A stretch of DNA of 64,000 nucleotides from Verrucomicrobiales bacterium (GTDB lineage: Bacteria; Verrucomicrobiota; Verrucomicrobiia; Limisphaerales; J093), in assembly GCA_024233305.1 (NCBI GenBank), contig JACKPV010000034.1, positions 62,001 through 126,000 on the forward strand, given 5' to 3'. How positions within the stretch are numbered: the first letter of the stretch is position 1; each line of letters opens with the position of its first letter. Positions 1 through 7,727 of the stretch are shown here, piece after piece. The notes below the pieces were generated by a model, which ran no database searches, was not told the origin of the DNA, and saw nothing but the letters and a program-made list of their open reading frames with translations. The translations under genes and the position numbers were made by a program.

Positions 1-104
1 AACACCCCTTTCCCCTCGAAGCCCGGAAAGCGGCGTCGAATGCCGCCGCACTCCATATTGCGATTCCCTCCGGCGGGTGCTTCTGGCAGAAAGGCGCCGG
101 CAGA

Positions 105-773
105 ATGACCAACGGTTCCGATCAGATCACGGTGATTGCGGTGGAGGACGATACCGCCTACTCGGCCGTGCTTCGCCGCGTGCTCGAACAGGTGGGCCGG
201 TTCCGCTGGGACGGGTCCTTCGCCAATCCCGTCCGTTTTCTCACCGCGCTGCCCGGACTCCACGCGGACGTCTTCCTCCTGGACATCCACATGCCGCGGC
301 TTTCCGGGCTCGAGTGCATCCGGGAAATCAAGCAGTGCCTGCCCGAGGCCCGGGTTCTGATGATCTCGGTCCACGACGACGATGACTATGTCCTCAAAGC
401 CTTTCTCGACGGCGCCGACGGTTATCTCCTGAAGGATTCGAGCCCGGATCAGATCGTCGAAGCGATCCACGACGCCCGGCGTGGCGGCGCCCCGATGTCA
501 CCGTCCATTGCCCGCAAGGTGGTCGGCATCCTGGGCCGGCTCCAACCCGGGGAAACCGCGCCGAAGCCACCAAGCTCTTCCAAGGCCGCTGTGGAAGCTC
601 TCAGCACCCGCGAGACCGAAGTGCTCGAACTCCTCGCCAAAGGCCGGCGCTACACGGAGATCGCCTCGGAGATCAGCGTCTCGCTCGACACCGTAAAGAC
701 CCACATCCGGAACATCTACCGGAAACTTGAGGTCCGAAACAAAGCCGAAGCCATCTCCCTGCTGCTGGGTTGA
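105..773 (+). CDS. NarL/FixJ-type response regulator
   Basis: Two-component response regulator that would bind DNA after phosphorylation by a histidine kinase not present in the window. The N-terminal receiver domain (about residues 8-125) has the acidic pair D15/D16, the phosphoacceptor Asp60 in FLLDIHMP and the conserved Lys110 in YLLKDSS. After a short linker rich in Ser/Pro, a LuxR-type helix-turn-helix occupies about residues 163-218 (LSTRETEVLELLAKG, then TVKTHIRNIYRKL). The 222-aa length is normal for the family. The ATG at 105 follows an AAAGGCG-like stretch. It is the only regulator near the dyad motifs at 976 and 2149, so it is an obvious candidate to control the methyltransferase and lipoprotein genes downstream; that link is inference. 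Confidence 0.93.
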   Translation: MTNGSDQITVIAVEDDTAYSAVLRRVLEQVGRFRWDGSFANPVRFLTALPGLHADVFLLDIHMPRLSGLECIREIKQCLPEARVLMISVHDDDDYVLKAFLDGADGYLLKDSSPDQIVEAIHDARRGGAPMSPSIARKVVGILGRLQPGETAPKPPSSSKAAVEALSTRETEVLELLAKGRRYTEIASEISVSLDTVKTHIRNIYRKLEVRNKAEAISLLLG

Positions 774-1110
774 TCCGCTTCTGCTCCTGGAGGGGCGAGA
801 TCCGGGAGCCCCTGAATGCACCTTTCCCCCCCGGCCACCGCAACCCGCAGACTCACGAAACCCAAGCCCGCGTTCCCAGGTCAGGGCCCTCCCGCGCCTG
901 GCGATCCTCTCCGGATCGAACTCAGGGCTCGCAGCGCTCCGTCCTCCGGATCGCCTCGACCTCGAATTCCCGTGTAAAATCACCCTTTCGGGGGATGGTG
1001 GTCCTTGGCGGTTGTCTTCACCTTCATCACGGCAGGCCTGCGAGGCTGTGCGGAAGATCGCCTCGGCCTGTTGTGCCCGCACGGCGGAAGACTGTTGCCA
1101 CCTCTTTTGC
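774..1110. other. Intergenic region with dyad motif
   Basis: This gap of 337 bp separates the response regulator from the methyltransferase. A reading frame stays open across it, but its translation has low-complexity Pro/Ser/Arg composition and matches nothing I recognise. I therefore treat it as upstream regulatory DNA. The one notable element is the dyad at 976-996. Confidence 0.5.
976..996. promoter_or_regulatory. Dyad motif, copy 1 (putative operator)
   Basis: The sequence reads AAAATCACCCTTTCGGG followed by one variable base and GAT. The arms ATC-N-CCC and GGG-N-GAT pair around TTTC. The same 21-mer, with a single mismatch that falls in the unpaired base of the arm, recurs at 2149-2169. 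It lies about 115 bp before the methyltransferase ATG. It could be an operator or a transcript hairpin; the function is not known. Confidence 0.5.
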
Positions 1111-2052
1111 ATGAACCACCACTGTGAATTCGCGGCATCGCTCCTGGCCAAAGGCGGCCCTGAGCGGGAGGACTATCCTGAACTCGACGCGTGGGTTGCC
1201 GAGCTCGGCGACCACCTGCGGTGTGGTCGGATTTCCCAGGAGGAACTCGCCCGGGTGATCAAGGTCCTGGGCGACGCCTTCTCCGTCCACACGATGCAGG
1301 GTCACGCCTTTCAGAAGCCCCATGGATACCCGGGCGACTTTGAGATCATTGACCGGATCTACCAGCGTTACGAATCGAGCCAGCCCCACCTCACGAAATG
1401 GGACCGCTACTGGCAAAGCCACCCGGCAGCGGAGGCCGTTCGCAACCGGGTTGACTACTTCGGCGAGCAGCTCCGCTCGCACGAGGAACGCAAAGCTCCC
1501 GACGGAATCCGGGTGTTGAATCTCGCCAGCGGCCCGGGGCGCGACATGCTCCACTTCTTCCGAAACAACCCGACGACCCGGGCCGCCATCGATTGCGTTG
1601 AACAGGACGCCAACGCCATTCGCCATGCCCGGGCGCTCTGCAAGGACCACCTGCGCAAGGTCAGCTTCTACCAGCGGAACGTCCTCCGCTTCCAGTCCAC
1701 CAGACCCTACGACCTGATCTGGTCCGCCGGCCTTTTCGATTACTTCAGCGACAAGGCCTTTGTCCTCATGCTGCGCCGACTCAAGTCCATGCTCGCCCCG
1801 GGCGGGGAGATCGTGGTGGGGAACTTCTCTCCGATCAACCCGAGCCGTCACTACATGGAAGTCTTCAACTGGGTGCTGCACCACCGGAGCCCGCACACCC
1901 TCCGGGATCTAGCGATCCGGGCCGGGTTCCCGGCAGACAGCATCGCCATCGGAAGCGAACCGCTGGGAGTGAACTTGTTTCTGCATGCCGGCCCTCGACG
2001 GGCGGGTGACAGTTCCGGCGCGCCGCTCCGTGTGGCGGGCAACCACGGGTGA
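1111..2052 (+). CDS. Class I SAM-dependent methyltransferase
   Basis: A 313-aa protein if started at the ATG at 1111 (MNHHCEFAAS). An in-frame upstream start at 727 would add residues that look non-coding. The N-terminal helical half carries a KPHGYPGDFEIIDRIYQ block, similar to the KPxGYxGD block I recall from proteins annotated as 3-hydroxypalmitate methyl ester (PhcB-like) synthases. The C-terminal half is a Rossmann methyltransferase: motif I LNLASGPGRD, an acidic residue in DCVEQDANAI, and a late LAPGGEIVVGNFSP strand. The substrate is unknown. It follows the response regulator gene, with a dyad motif between them. A signal-molecule methyltransferase role is possible but rests only on the KPxGYxGD resemblance. 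Confidence 0.75.
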   Translation: MNHHCEFAASLLAKGGPEREDYPELDAWVAELGDHLRCGRISQEELARVIKVLGDAFSVHTMQGHAFQKPHGYPGDFEIIDRIYQRYESSQPHLTKWDRYWQSHPAAEAVRNRVDYFGEQLRSHEERKAPDGIRVLNLASGPGRDMLHFFRNNPTTRAAIDCVEQDANAIRHARALCKDHLRKVSFYQRNVLRFQSTRPYDLIWSAGLFDYFSDKAFVLMLRRLKSMLAPGGEIVVGNFSPINPSRHYMEVFNWVLHHRSPHTLRDLAIRAGFPADSIAIGSEPLGVNLFLHAGPRRAGDSSGAPLRVAGNHG

Positions 2053-2148
2053 GTGCCGAAGCCCTTCACGGCAGACAGGGGTTCCTCCGGTCAGGCAGGC
2101 CACAGGCCCGGATTCGCCGCTGACCCAGGGGAGCAAGGGGCGCGCCAC

Positions 2149-2169
2149 AAAATCACCCTTTCGGGCGAT
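2149..2169. promoter_or_regulatory. Dyad motif, copy 2 (putative operator)
   Basis: Second copy of the AAAATCACCCTTTCGGG-type dyad, identical at 20 of 21 positions to the copy at 976. It lies in the gap of about 300 bp (2053-2353) before the lipoprotein gene, about 185 bp from the proposed GTG start. The remainder of that gap shows nothing else I can support. Confidence 0.5.
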
Positions 2170-2353
2170 TCCGCTCTCGTCTGCCTGCAGATACGTTTGG
2201 CCGATGCTCGCTCGACAACAGCACGGCCTGCGATTCCGCGCGTCACAACGTGCCGGAGATTGCTGCGACACACCAGCCGCAACCCAGCTGACCACGTCGA
2301 GGCGCGCGGCCTCGACTAGCGATGAAACATCCCTCTTCGCGAACCGAACCGAG

Positions 2354-4951
2354 GTGGTTTCCTCGGGCCGAGGTCATAGCTTGGCTGCTTCACTCACTCT
2401 GCCCTTGGTGTGCCTTCTGGCCGGGTGCGCCAGCGCGAACCGGGACCACTGGGATGGGCCGCGCATCTTCTCCATTGGCCGGCAGGCGACCCTCAGTTTC
2501 GACCGGAACACCCCGCTGCTGATCCCGGTGGAAGGGCTGGCGCTGGCGAGCGGCTTCCGCTATCGGGTGGATGTGACCCTGTCCGGCACCTACCCGATCG
2601 CGCCGGGTCACTTCCAGTTCGACGACAGCCCCTTTCGGACGAACGCCAACGTGCTCAGCATCATGCTGGATACGAACTATCTGGCCAACGTCCACACGGG
2701 GGACATTCTGGATGTCGCCGTCCACGTGCATGAACTGGCGCCCGTGGATGCCCTCATGTCTGCCATCGCAGAGGCTGCTACAAGCAACCTGCAGGATGCA
2801 GACCCAGCCCTGCGGTTCGCCAAAGTGCGAACGGCAGGGGATTACTTCCTCAAGATCCTCGACTCGACGACCAGCCGGGTCGACCAGGACCGCCGGGAGC
2901 AGATCCAATACTTTTCCGAGGATCTCCACACACTGCTCAACGAGCTGAACCAAGGCTACGACACCTGGGCCACCAGGTCGAGATTGAGCCCTAGCAACGT
3001 CTCGACCATATATCAGGGCCTGAAACAGACTGAGAAGGAACAGCGCCAGGCGTGGAACCAGCTGGTGGACGCCGATTACGCGCTCTACCGCAGCACGCGG
3101 AGCCCCAGAAGCGCGGCGGTGGCGGAGTTGTTGGGCCGAGAATGGACGTTGGATGCCGAGCGCGCTGATGATCTGGTTCGGCAACTGGAGGACTACGGGA
3201 AGGAACTGGACACCCTCGCCAGCACCTTGTTCCCGGACGCTGAAAAATCCGCGAAGATCCTCGAACCGCTTCGGGAAAACGTCCGGACGATGGCCGGTCA
3301 GGTCGGGGAGCTCAGCGACAAGAAGAAACGCCAAACCGTCCTCGACGCGGGGGCGGACCAGCGCACGATTGAGCGCAGATCCAGGGAAGTCATGGCGCGC
3401 ATTCAGAGTTCCGTGGTGTTGGTTGGCGATCTGCTTCCGGACCTTCTGCGGGGCAGCACCCGATCCGTTTCCACGGCTTCGCGGACGTTCACCTTCTACG
3501 AATTCGAGGACTTCCGCCAGGACTACCATGGAAAGCGGGTCCTGCCGGCGGACATCATGGCCTTCCCGGAACCCGAGGAAGGGGTGGAGAAGCTGTTTGG
3601 GAAGTCCATCAGCCGGCGGTATTTCGTGGTCCGGTTGTCGGTGCGAAACACCGAGGATGAGGACCGGCTCATCGCCACCGGCATGATCCGTGCGCGCGGG
3701 CGGGCGATGGTGGAGTCGATGGCGGGCAGGAAACGGAACTCGCCCTCGCCGCGGGGCGATGCCGAGCGTTTCACGGTGCCCGTTGAAGTGGCCCCGCACA
3801 GCGTTCAGCAGGTGTATGCCGCCCTCACCGACAAGTCGGCCTGGAGCACCCGGGCCGTGGTGTTCCGCAGCCTTGAACTGGCGGGAACGGTGGCGTCCGC
3901 CTATGCCCTCACCTTCGGCAGCTCCGAGACGGTGAAGGACGCGATTCAACTGGCCACCGGCGTGGGGATTCCGGCGTTCAGCAAATTCTGGACCGACCAG
4001 TTGCCGGGCTACCAGCGAAACATCGTCAACTTCGGGATGCCCGAATTGGTGAAGGTGCCCCGGGGGGGCGTGAGCAGCCACAAGTTCCTGTTCTTCCCCA
4101 AGGAAGCGATCGAGGGGATGATCATCGATCACAACTCCTATGGTTCGCTGGAGGGCCCCTGGAAACCAGAGGCGTTCCGGCAGCCGTTTACCGCCGTGGC
4201 GTACCTTACTTTCGACAACCTCGAAATACCCTTCGAGAACGTCTTCGAGGCGGGTTCGGATACAGAGCGTCAGGCGCTCCTCGCGCTGCGCGCCGACCTG
4301 ACCGGGGAGGTCAGTGCCAGAACCCAGATCCGCGAGAACTGGGTGGCCGGGCGGCCGGGAAGCCGCTTCGAGATCACACCGCTCACGATCGAGCGCATCC
4401 AGGGCGCCGGTGCGAACGATCCGGGAACTGTGGTCAAAGCGAGTCTCGCTCGCTGGACCGCGTTCGACCCGCACGGAGACGCGCAGCGCTCCACGCTGCG
4501 GACCACCCTGACCAACGCCCTCGCCACCGTGGAGGCGATTCGGCTCGCCCTGACGCCCGCAAACGTCAGGGCTGACGGACCGCTCTTGGGCGGGTTGCCG
4601 GCACTCGAACTTGCGCGCGGCGACCTCGAGGACATGAGTTCCGCGATGATGGCCGGGAAGCCGCTCGGACCCTACCGCCCGCGCTTCGAGGAGATCGAAG
4701 GCCAGACCCGGACGGCCGAACAGGTTCTTGCCTTCTATCGCAAAGCAGCGGCTCTGCTGGCCGATGGTGACCTCCTGGCGCGAATCCCCGCCGCCACCCC
4801 GGCCGCTGGAGGCAGTCTCGATGTCAACAAGGCGGACTCCCTCGCGGAGGATCTTCGCGCGAGGTTGGCGGAACTGGCCGGGCTGCGGAACGCGGCACTG
4901 CGCGAAGCCCGCATCGTCGAGAGTCTGCAGGCGTTCGCCCCGGCGAAGTGA
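2354..4951 (+). CDS. Large lipoprotein of unknown function
   Basis: I place the start at the GTG at 2354, giving about 865 aa with a short basic N-terminus, a hydrophobic stretch and a lipobox LLAGC near residue 25. Earlier in-frame starts (2204, 1985) would bury that signal. A TTG at 2381 is an alternative. The mature protein begins with a beta-rich stretch, continues with long charged helical segments (about residues 130-400) typical of coiled coils, and ends with another helical region. I recognise no catalytic motif. It is probably anchored to the outer or inner membrane. The dyad motif it shares with the methyltransferase gene suggests co-regulation. Confidence 0.7.
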   Translation: MVSSGRGHSLAASLTLPLVCLLAGCASANRDHWDGPRIFSIGRQATLSFDRNTPLLIPVEGLALASGFRYRVDVTLSGTYPIAPGHFQFDDSPFRTNANVLSIMLDTNYLANVHTGDILDVAVHVHELAPVDALMSAIAEAATSNLQDADPALRFAKVRTAGDYFLKILDSTTSRVDQDRREQIQYFSEDLHTLLNELNQGYDTWATRSRLSPSNVSTIYQGLKQTEKEQRQAWNQLVDADYALYRSTRSPRSAAVAELLGREWTLDAERADDLVRQLEDYGKELDTLASTLFPDAEKSAKILEPLRENVRTMAGQVGELSDKKKRQTVLDAGADQRTIERRSREVMARIQSSVVLVGDLLPDLLRGSTRSVSTASRTFTFYEFEDFRQDYHGKRVLPADIMAFPEPEEGVEKLFGKSISRRYFVVRLSVRNTEDEDRLIATGMIRARGRAMVESMAGRKRNSPSPRGDAERFTVPVEVAPHSVQQVYAALTDKSAWSTRAVVFRSLELAGTVASAYALTFGSSETVKDAIQLATGVGIPAFSKFWTDQLPGYQRNIVNFGMPELVKVPRGGVSSHKFLFFPKEAIEGMIIDHNSYGSLEGPWKPEAFRQPFTAVAYLTFDNLEIPFENVFEAGSDTERQALLALRADLTGEVSARTQIRENWVAGRPGSRFEITPLTIERIQGAGANDPGTVVKASLARWTAFDPHGDAQRSTLRTTLTNALATVEAIRLALTPANVRADGPLLGGLPALELARGDLEDMSSAMMAGKPLGPYRPRFEEIEGQTRTAEQVLAFYRKAAALLADGDLLARIPAATPAAGGSLDVNKADSLAEDLRARLAELAGLRNAALREARIVESLQAFAPAK

Positions 4952-5073
4952 CCAATTGCGGCGCCGGCGCCCCGAGGGCGCGGGCGCGGCGCAGCCATGG
5001 CGATGCGCCGGCCCCCTTGCGCAGGCGCGGGCGGGAGCTCGTCGGAGTTGCGGCGGGGGCGGAGGGGGGTAGA

Positions 5074-6207
5074 GTGGCGCGCGTGATTCGGAACATCATC
5101 TTCGACTGGTCCGGCACCCTGGTGGACGACCTGCCCGCGGTGCTCGTCGCCAGCAACGCGGTCTTCCGGCAGGCGGGCGTGGCCGAAATGTCGCTGGACG
5201 AGTTCCGCCGCGAATTCTGTCTGCCGTTCAAACGGTTCTACGACCGCTACGTGCCGCATGTGCCGCTGGAACAGTTGGAGCCTTGGTTCCACGCCGCCTT
5301 TCGGGAGGCGCAGGATCAGGTGACGGCCCTGCCGCACGCGCGCGCGTTTCTCGAATTCTGCCGCGAACGGCGCGTGCGCACCTTCCTGTTGAGCAGCGTT
5401 CATTCGCTGCACTACGACCGGCAGGCGGCAGCGACCGGATTCGCGGAGTTCATCGACTTTTCGTATGTCCAGGTGTGGGACAAGCGCGCCCGCATCGGAC
5501 GGTTGCTGGCCGAGCACGGGCTCGCCGCGCACGAGACGCTGTTCGTGGGCGACATGGAGCATGACATCGAGACCGCGCACTTCGGCGGCGTGCGCTCGTG
5601 CGCCGTGCTCACAGGCTACAACGAGGTCGAACAACTCCGCGCCGCCGGCCCGGATCTCATTGTCGAACATCTCGGGGAACTGCAACAGGTGCTCATCGAT
5701 GGCGGCATGTCGCTCGCCGAACCGCGGTCGGAGGGGAAGCCGGGCGCCGCAACGGAGACGCCCGGGCACGATGGCGAACCGCCGGTCCCGACGGTCGGGG
5801 GGCTGATCTTCAACGCCGCCGGTCGGGTGCTGCTGGTGCGGACCCGGAAGTGGTCGGACCTCTGGGGCATTCCGGGCGGCAAGATCAAACGGGGCGAAAC
5901 CGCGACAGCGGCCCTGCGCCGCGAGCTGCGGGAGGAAACGGGGCTGGAAATCGACGGCATCCGGTTCGTGCTGGTGCAGGATTGCATCGCCTCGCCCGAA
6001 TTCTACCGGGACGCCCATTTTCTGCTCTTGAACTACGTTTGCCGCTGCCGGCAGGACGGGCCGGTGGTGTTGAACGACGAGGCACAGGCCCATCAATGGG
6101 TGGACCTGGAGGCGGCAACCGGATTGCCGTTGAACACCCCAACCCGCGTTTTGATCGACGCCGTGCGGGCAGCTCCGGAGTTCGCGGCCCCGGCGACCGT
6201 CCGCTGA
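5074..6207 (+). CDS. HAD-like hydrolase fused to Nudix hydrolase
   Basis: A 377-aa two-domain protein. The GTG at 5074 follows a GGAGGGG run. The N-terminal HAD domain (about residues 7-215) has motif I FDWSGTLVDD with nucleophile Asp11, motif II LLSSVHS, and motif IV FVGDMEHD with Asp160 and Asp164. The second Asp of the usual DxD is Ser13, as in phosphonatase-like members with DWAGT. The C-terminal Nudix domain (about 235-375) has a complete Nudix box at 269-291: GGKIKRGE, then RELREETG. HAD enzymes remove phosphate from small molecules and Nudix enzymes hydrolyse nucleoside-diphosphate-X compounds. The fusion may couple two steps of nucleotide or cofactor clean-up. It precedes folB by 42 bp on the same strand, so a link to folate precursor dephosphorylation is conceivable but unproven. 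Confidence 0.85.
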   Translation: MARVIRNIIFDWSGTLVDDLPAVLVASNAVFRQAGVAEMSLDEFRREFCLPFKRFYDRYVPHVPLEQLEPWFHAAFREAQDQVTALPHARAFLEFCRERRVRTFLLSSVHSLHYDRQAAATGFAEFIDFSYVQVWDKRARIGRLLAEHGLAAHETLFVGDMEHDIETAHFGGVRSCAVLTGYNEVEQLRAAGPDLIVEHLGELQQVLIDGGMSLAEPRSEGKPGAATETPGHDGEPPVPTVGGLIFNAAGRVLLVRTRKWSDLWGIPGGKIKRGETATAALRRELREETGLEIDGIRFVLVQDCIASPEFYRDAHFLLLNYVCRCRQDGPVVLNDEAQAHQWVDLEAATGLPLNTPTRVLIDAVRAAPEFAAPATVR

Positions 6208-6249
6208 GCCCGGCGGGCTGGATCAGCCAACGACCCGAACCGGACCAGG

Positions 6250-6600
6250 ATGGACACCATTTGCATCGAAGAGCTCGAGGTTCGGTTTCACGTCGGGGTA
6301 CCCGACGAGGAACGCGCGAGGCCGCAGCGGCTGTTGTTGTCGGTGCGGATGGCACTCGACATGTCGGCGGCGGCGGCCACCGACGACCTGTCCGCCACGA
6401 TCAACTACTTCGATGTCTGCCAGCGCCTGCAGCGAATGGGCGAGGGGCGAAGCTGGAAGCTGATCGAGACGCTGGCGGTGGAGATCGCGGAACTGGTGCG
6501 GCGCGAATTCGAACCGGAGGAAGTGTGGGTCGAGGTCAAGAAGTTCATCATCCCCGAAGCGCGCCACATCGCGGTGCAAGTGACCCGCCTTCGCGAATAG
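6250..6600 (+). CDS. folB: Dihydroneopterin aldolase
   Basis: A 116-aa cytosolic enzyme of folate synthesis that splits 7,8-dihydroneopterin to 6-hydroxymethyl-dihydropterin and glycolaldehyde. The length and pattern fit FolB: an N-terminal IEELEVRFHVGVPDEERARP segment with the conserved GV-x-x-EE, a TINYFDVCQRLQ stretch, an LIETLAVEIAELV helix, and the C-terminal VEVKKFIIPEARHIAVQV strand pair with the expected lysine. The ATG at 6250 lies 42 bp after the HAD-Nudix gene, which suggests one transcript. No other folate genes lie nearby. Confidence 0.9.
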   Translation: MDTICIEELEVRFHVGVPDEERARPQRLLLSVRMALDMSAAAATDDLSATINYFDVCQRLQRMGEGRSWKLIETLAVEIAELVRREFEPEEVWVEVKKFIIPEARHIAVQVTRLRE

Positions 6601-6632
6601 CTCGAGCTGGACGGTGGGCGGCGGCAGCATTT

Positions 6633-6743
6633 GAAGTGCGGTGGCATGACACCGCTTTTTGGGGCTGCGAAGGCGAGGGGAGCATTCGGTTGTCCGTCCG
6701 GCTACGAAAGCGCCGTCGTCGCTGCGCTTTGCAGGCGCACTCC
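6633..6743. repeat. Family C palindromic repeat, copy 1
   Basis: A ~110-bp element with inverted ends (GAAGTGCG at the left, CGCACTCC at the right) and an internal hairpin GCGGTGGCATGACACCGC. Related copies lie at 6783 and 7581. The three bracket the RAYT transposase gene, as expected for its cognate REP element. Confidence 0.8.
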
Positions 6744-6782
6744 AAAAGTGCGAGTGCACTGTCCGGGCGGAGCGCGCCTTCT

Positions 6783-6888
6783 GGAGTGCGGTGGCATGAC
6801 ACCGCTTTTCGGGGCTACCGGGGCGAGCGGACCGTTCGGTTGTCCGTCCGGCCGAGAAAGCGCTATCTCCGCTGAGGTTTGCTGGTGT
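6783..6888. repeat. Family C palindromic repeat, copy 2 (truncated)
   Basis: Starts GGAGTGCGGTGGCATGACAC and follows copy 1 closely until about 6888, where the expected CGCACTCC right end is missing. It ends 17 bp from the RAYT stop codon. The stretch 6601-6904 contains nothing but these repeats. Confidence 0.75.
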
Positions 6889-6904
6889 TCATTCCGTGCC
6901 CGTG

Positions 6905-7474
6905 TCACCAATCCGGGCTCACGGGATAATCGTCCGGCACGTTGACCCGATCCGTCCGGAATCGGTAGACGGTCCTGACGCTCGCCGCAGGGGCCGTTCG
7001 CTCGAACCAGCGGGCGGAGCACCAGGGGTATTGGTTGGCAACGCTGACCAGCCCATGCTTCACCGCATTCTGGTGCACGTAGCTCAGACGCGCCAGGTAG
7101 GAGCGTTCGTAGGTCAGTCGCGTGTCCCAAAAATTGTGCCATACCTTGCGCCCCGGGGCCGCATCCAGGCGGTTGATCCAGGTGGCGGTCGTTCCGTGAA
7201 GCCTCCCCAGCACGCGGGAAAGCTCCTTGGCCGTTTCGGAGGCGCCGGGGGAACGGGCGACGAAGTGGTAATGGTTGGAGAAAACCGCCCAAGCCTGCAT
7301 TACCCAACCCGCCTCCGCGGCAACCTGAAGCAAACCCCGGTGAAGGACCCCGAGTCGGGCGCTTCCCGCAAAGCGATGCTGATGCCCATAGGTCGCCGCG
7401 GTGACGAAGTAGGTTCCGCGCGAGGTGAGGCGATGTTCCGGTGCATGAGGCCAGGGAATGGCGGACAGGGGCAT
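6905..7474 (-). CDS. REP-associated tyrosine transposase (RAYT)
   Basis: A single-strand DNA transposase of the Y1/HUH class, 189 aa if started at the ATG at 7474. The open frame extends to 7693, but that part translates the neighbouring repeat. Motifs: SRGTYFVTAATYG near the N-terminus, the HUH pair H68-Y-H70 in FSNHYHFV, and the late SYVHQNAVKHGLV block, whose Tyr132 is the likely nucleophile. RAYTs are domesticated, single-copy relatives of IS200/IS605 transposases thought to disperse REP palindromes. Here the gene sits between three copies of a palindromic repeat (family C), which makes a classic REPtron. It appears intact. Confidence 0.88.
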   Translation of the reverse strand: MPLSAIPWPHAPEHRLTSRGTYFVTAATYGHQHRFAGSARLGVLHRGLLQVAAEAGWVMQAWAVFSNHYHFVARSPGASETAKELSRVLGRLHGTTATWINRLDAAPGRKVWHNFWDTRLTYERSYLARLSYVHQNAVKHGLVSVANQYPWCSARWFERTAPAASVRTVYRFRTDRVNVPDDYPVSPDW

Positions 7475-7580
7475 GCATCGGATGGGAACAAATGGACAGT
7501 TGTAGGTCAATCCAGAAAAGTGCGGAAGAGAGGAGGGATCACCTTCGTGTTCGTCGGGTGGGCTGAAGCGCGCCCCGTTT

Positions 7581-7691
7581 GGAGTGCGGTGGCATGACAC
7601 CGCTTTTCGGGGCTGCCGAGGCGCAGGGAGCGTTCGGTTGGCCGTCCGGCCGCGAAAGCGCCGTCGACGCTTCGCTTTGCCGGCGCACTCC
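7581..7691. repeat. Family C palindromic repeat, copy 3
   Basis: Complete element with inverted ends GGAGTGCGG and GGCGCACTCC and the GCGGTGGCATGACACCGC hairpin. It lies upstream of the RAYT start and 37 bp from the stop of the subtilase gene. Confidence 0.8.
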
Positions 7692-7727
7692 ACAAAGCCG
7701 GGCTTGCAGCTTTCGGGCGACGTCGGG

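Noticed and set aside
727..1110. Extended N-terminus of the methyltransferase frame
   Set aside because: The translation is low-complexity and overlaps the regulator gene; the protein-like part begins at the ATG at 1111.
1027..1896. Minus-strand 289-aa frame opposite the methyltransferase
   Set aside because: Shadow frame in high-GC DNA with atypical composition; the plus strand shows real motifs.
7475..7693. N-terminal extension of the RAYT frame
   Set aside because: It translates the family C repeat at 7581-7691; the same peptide-like string appears in frames from the other copies, so it is repeat DNA read as protein.
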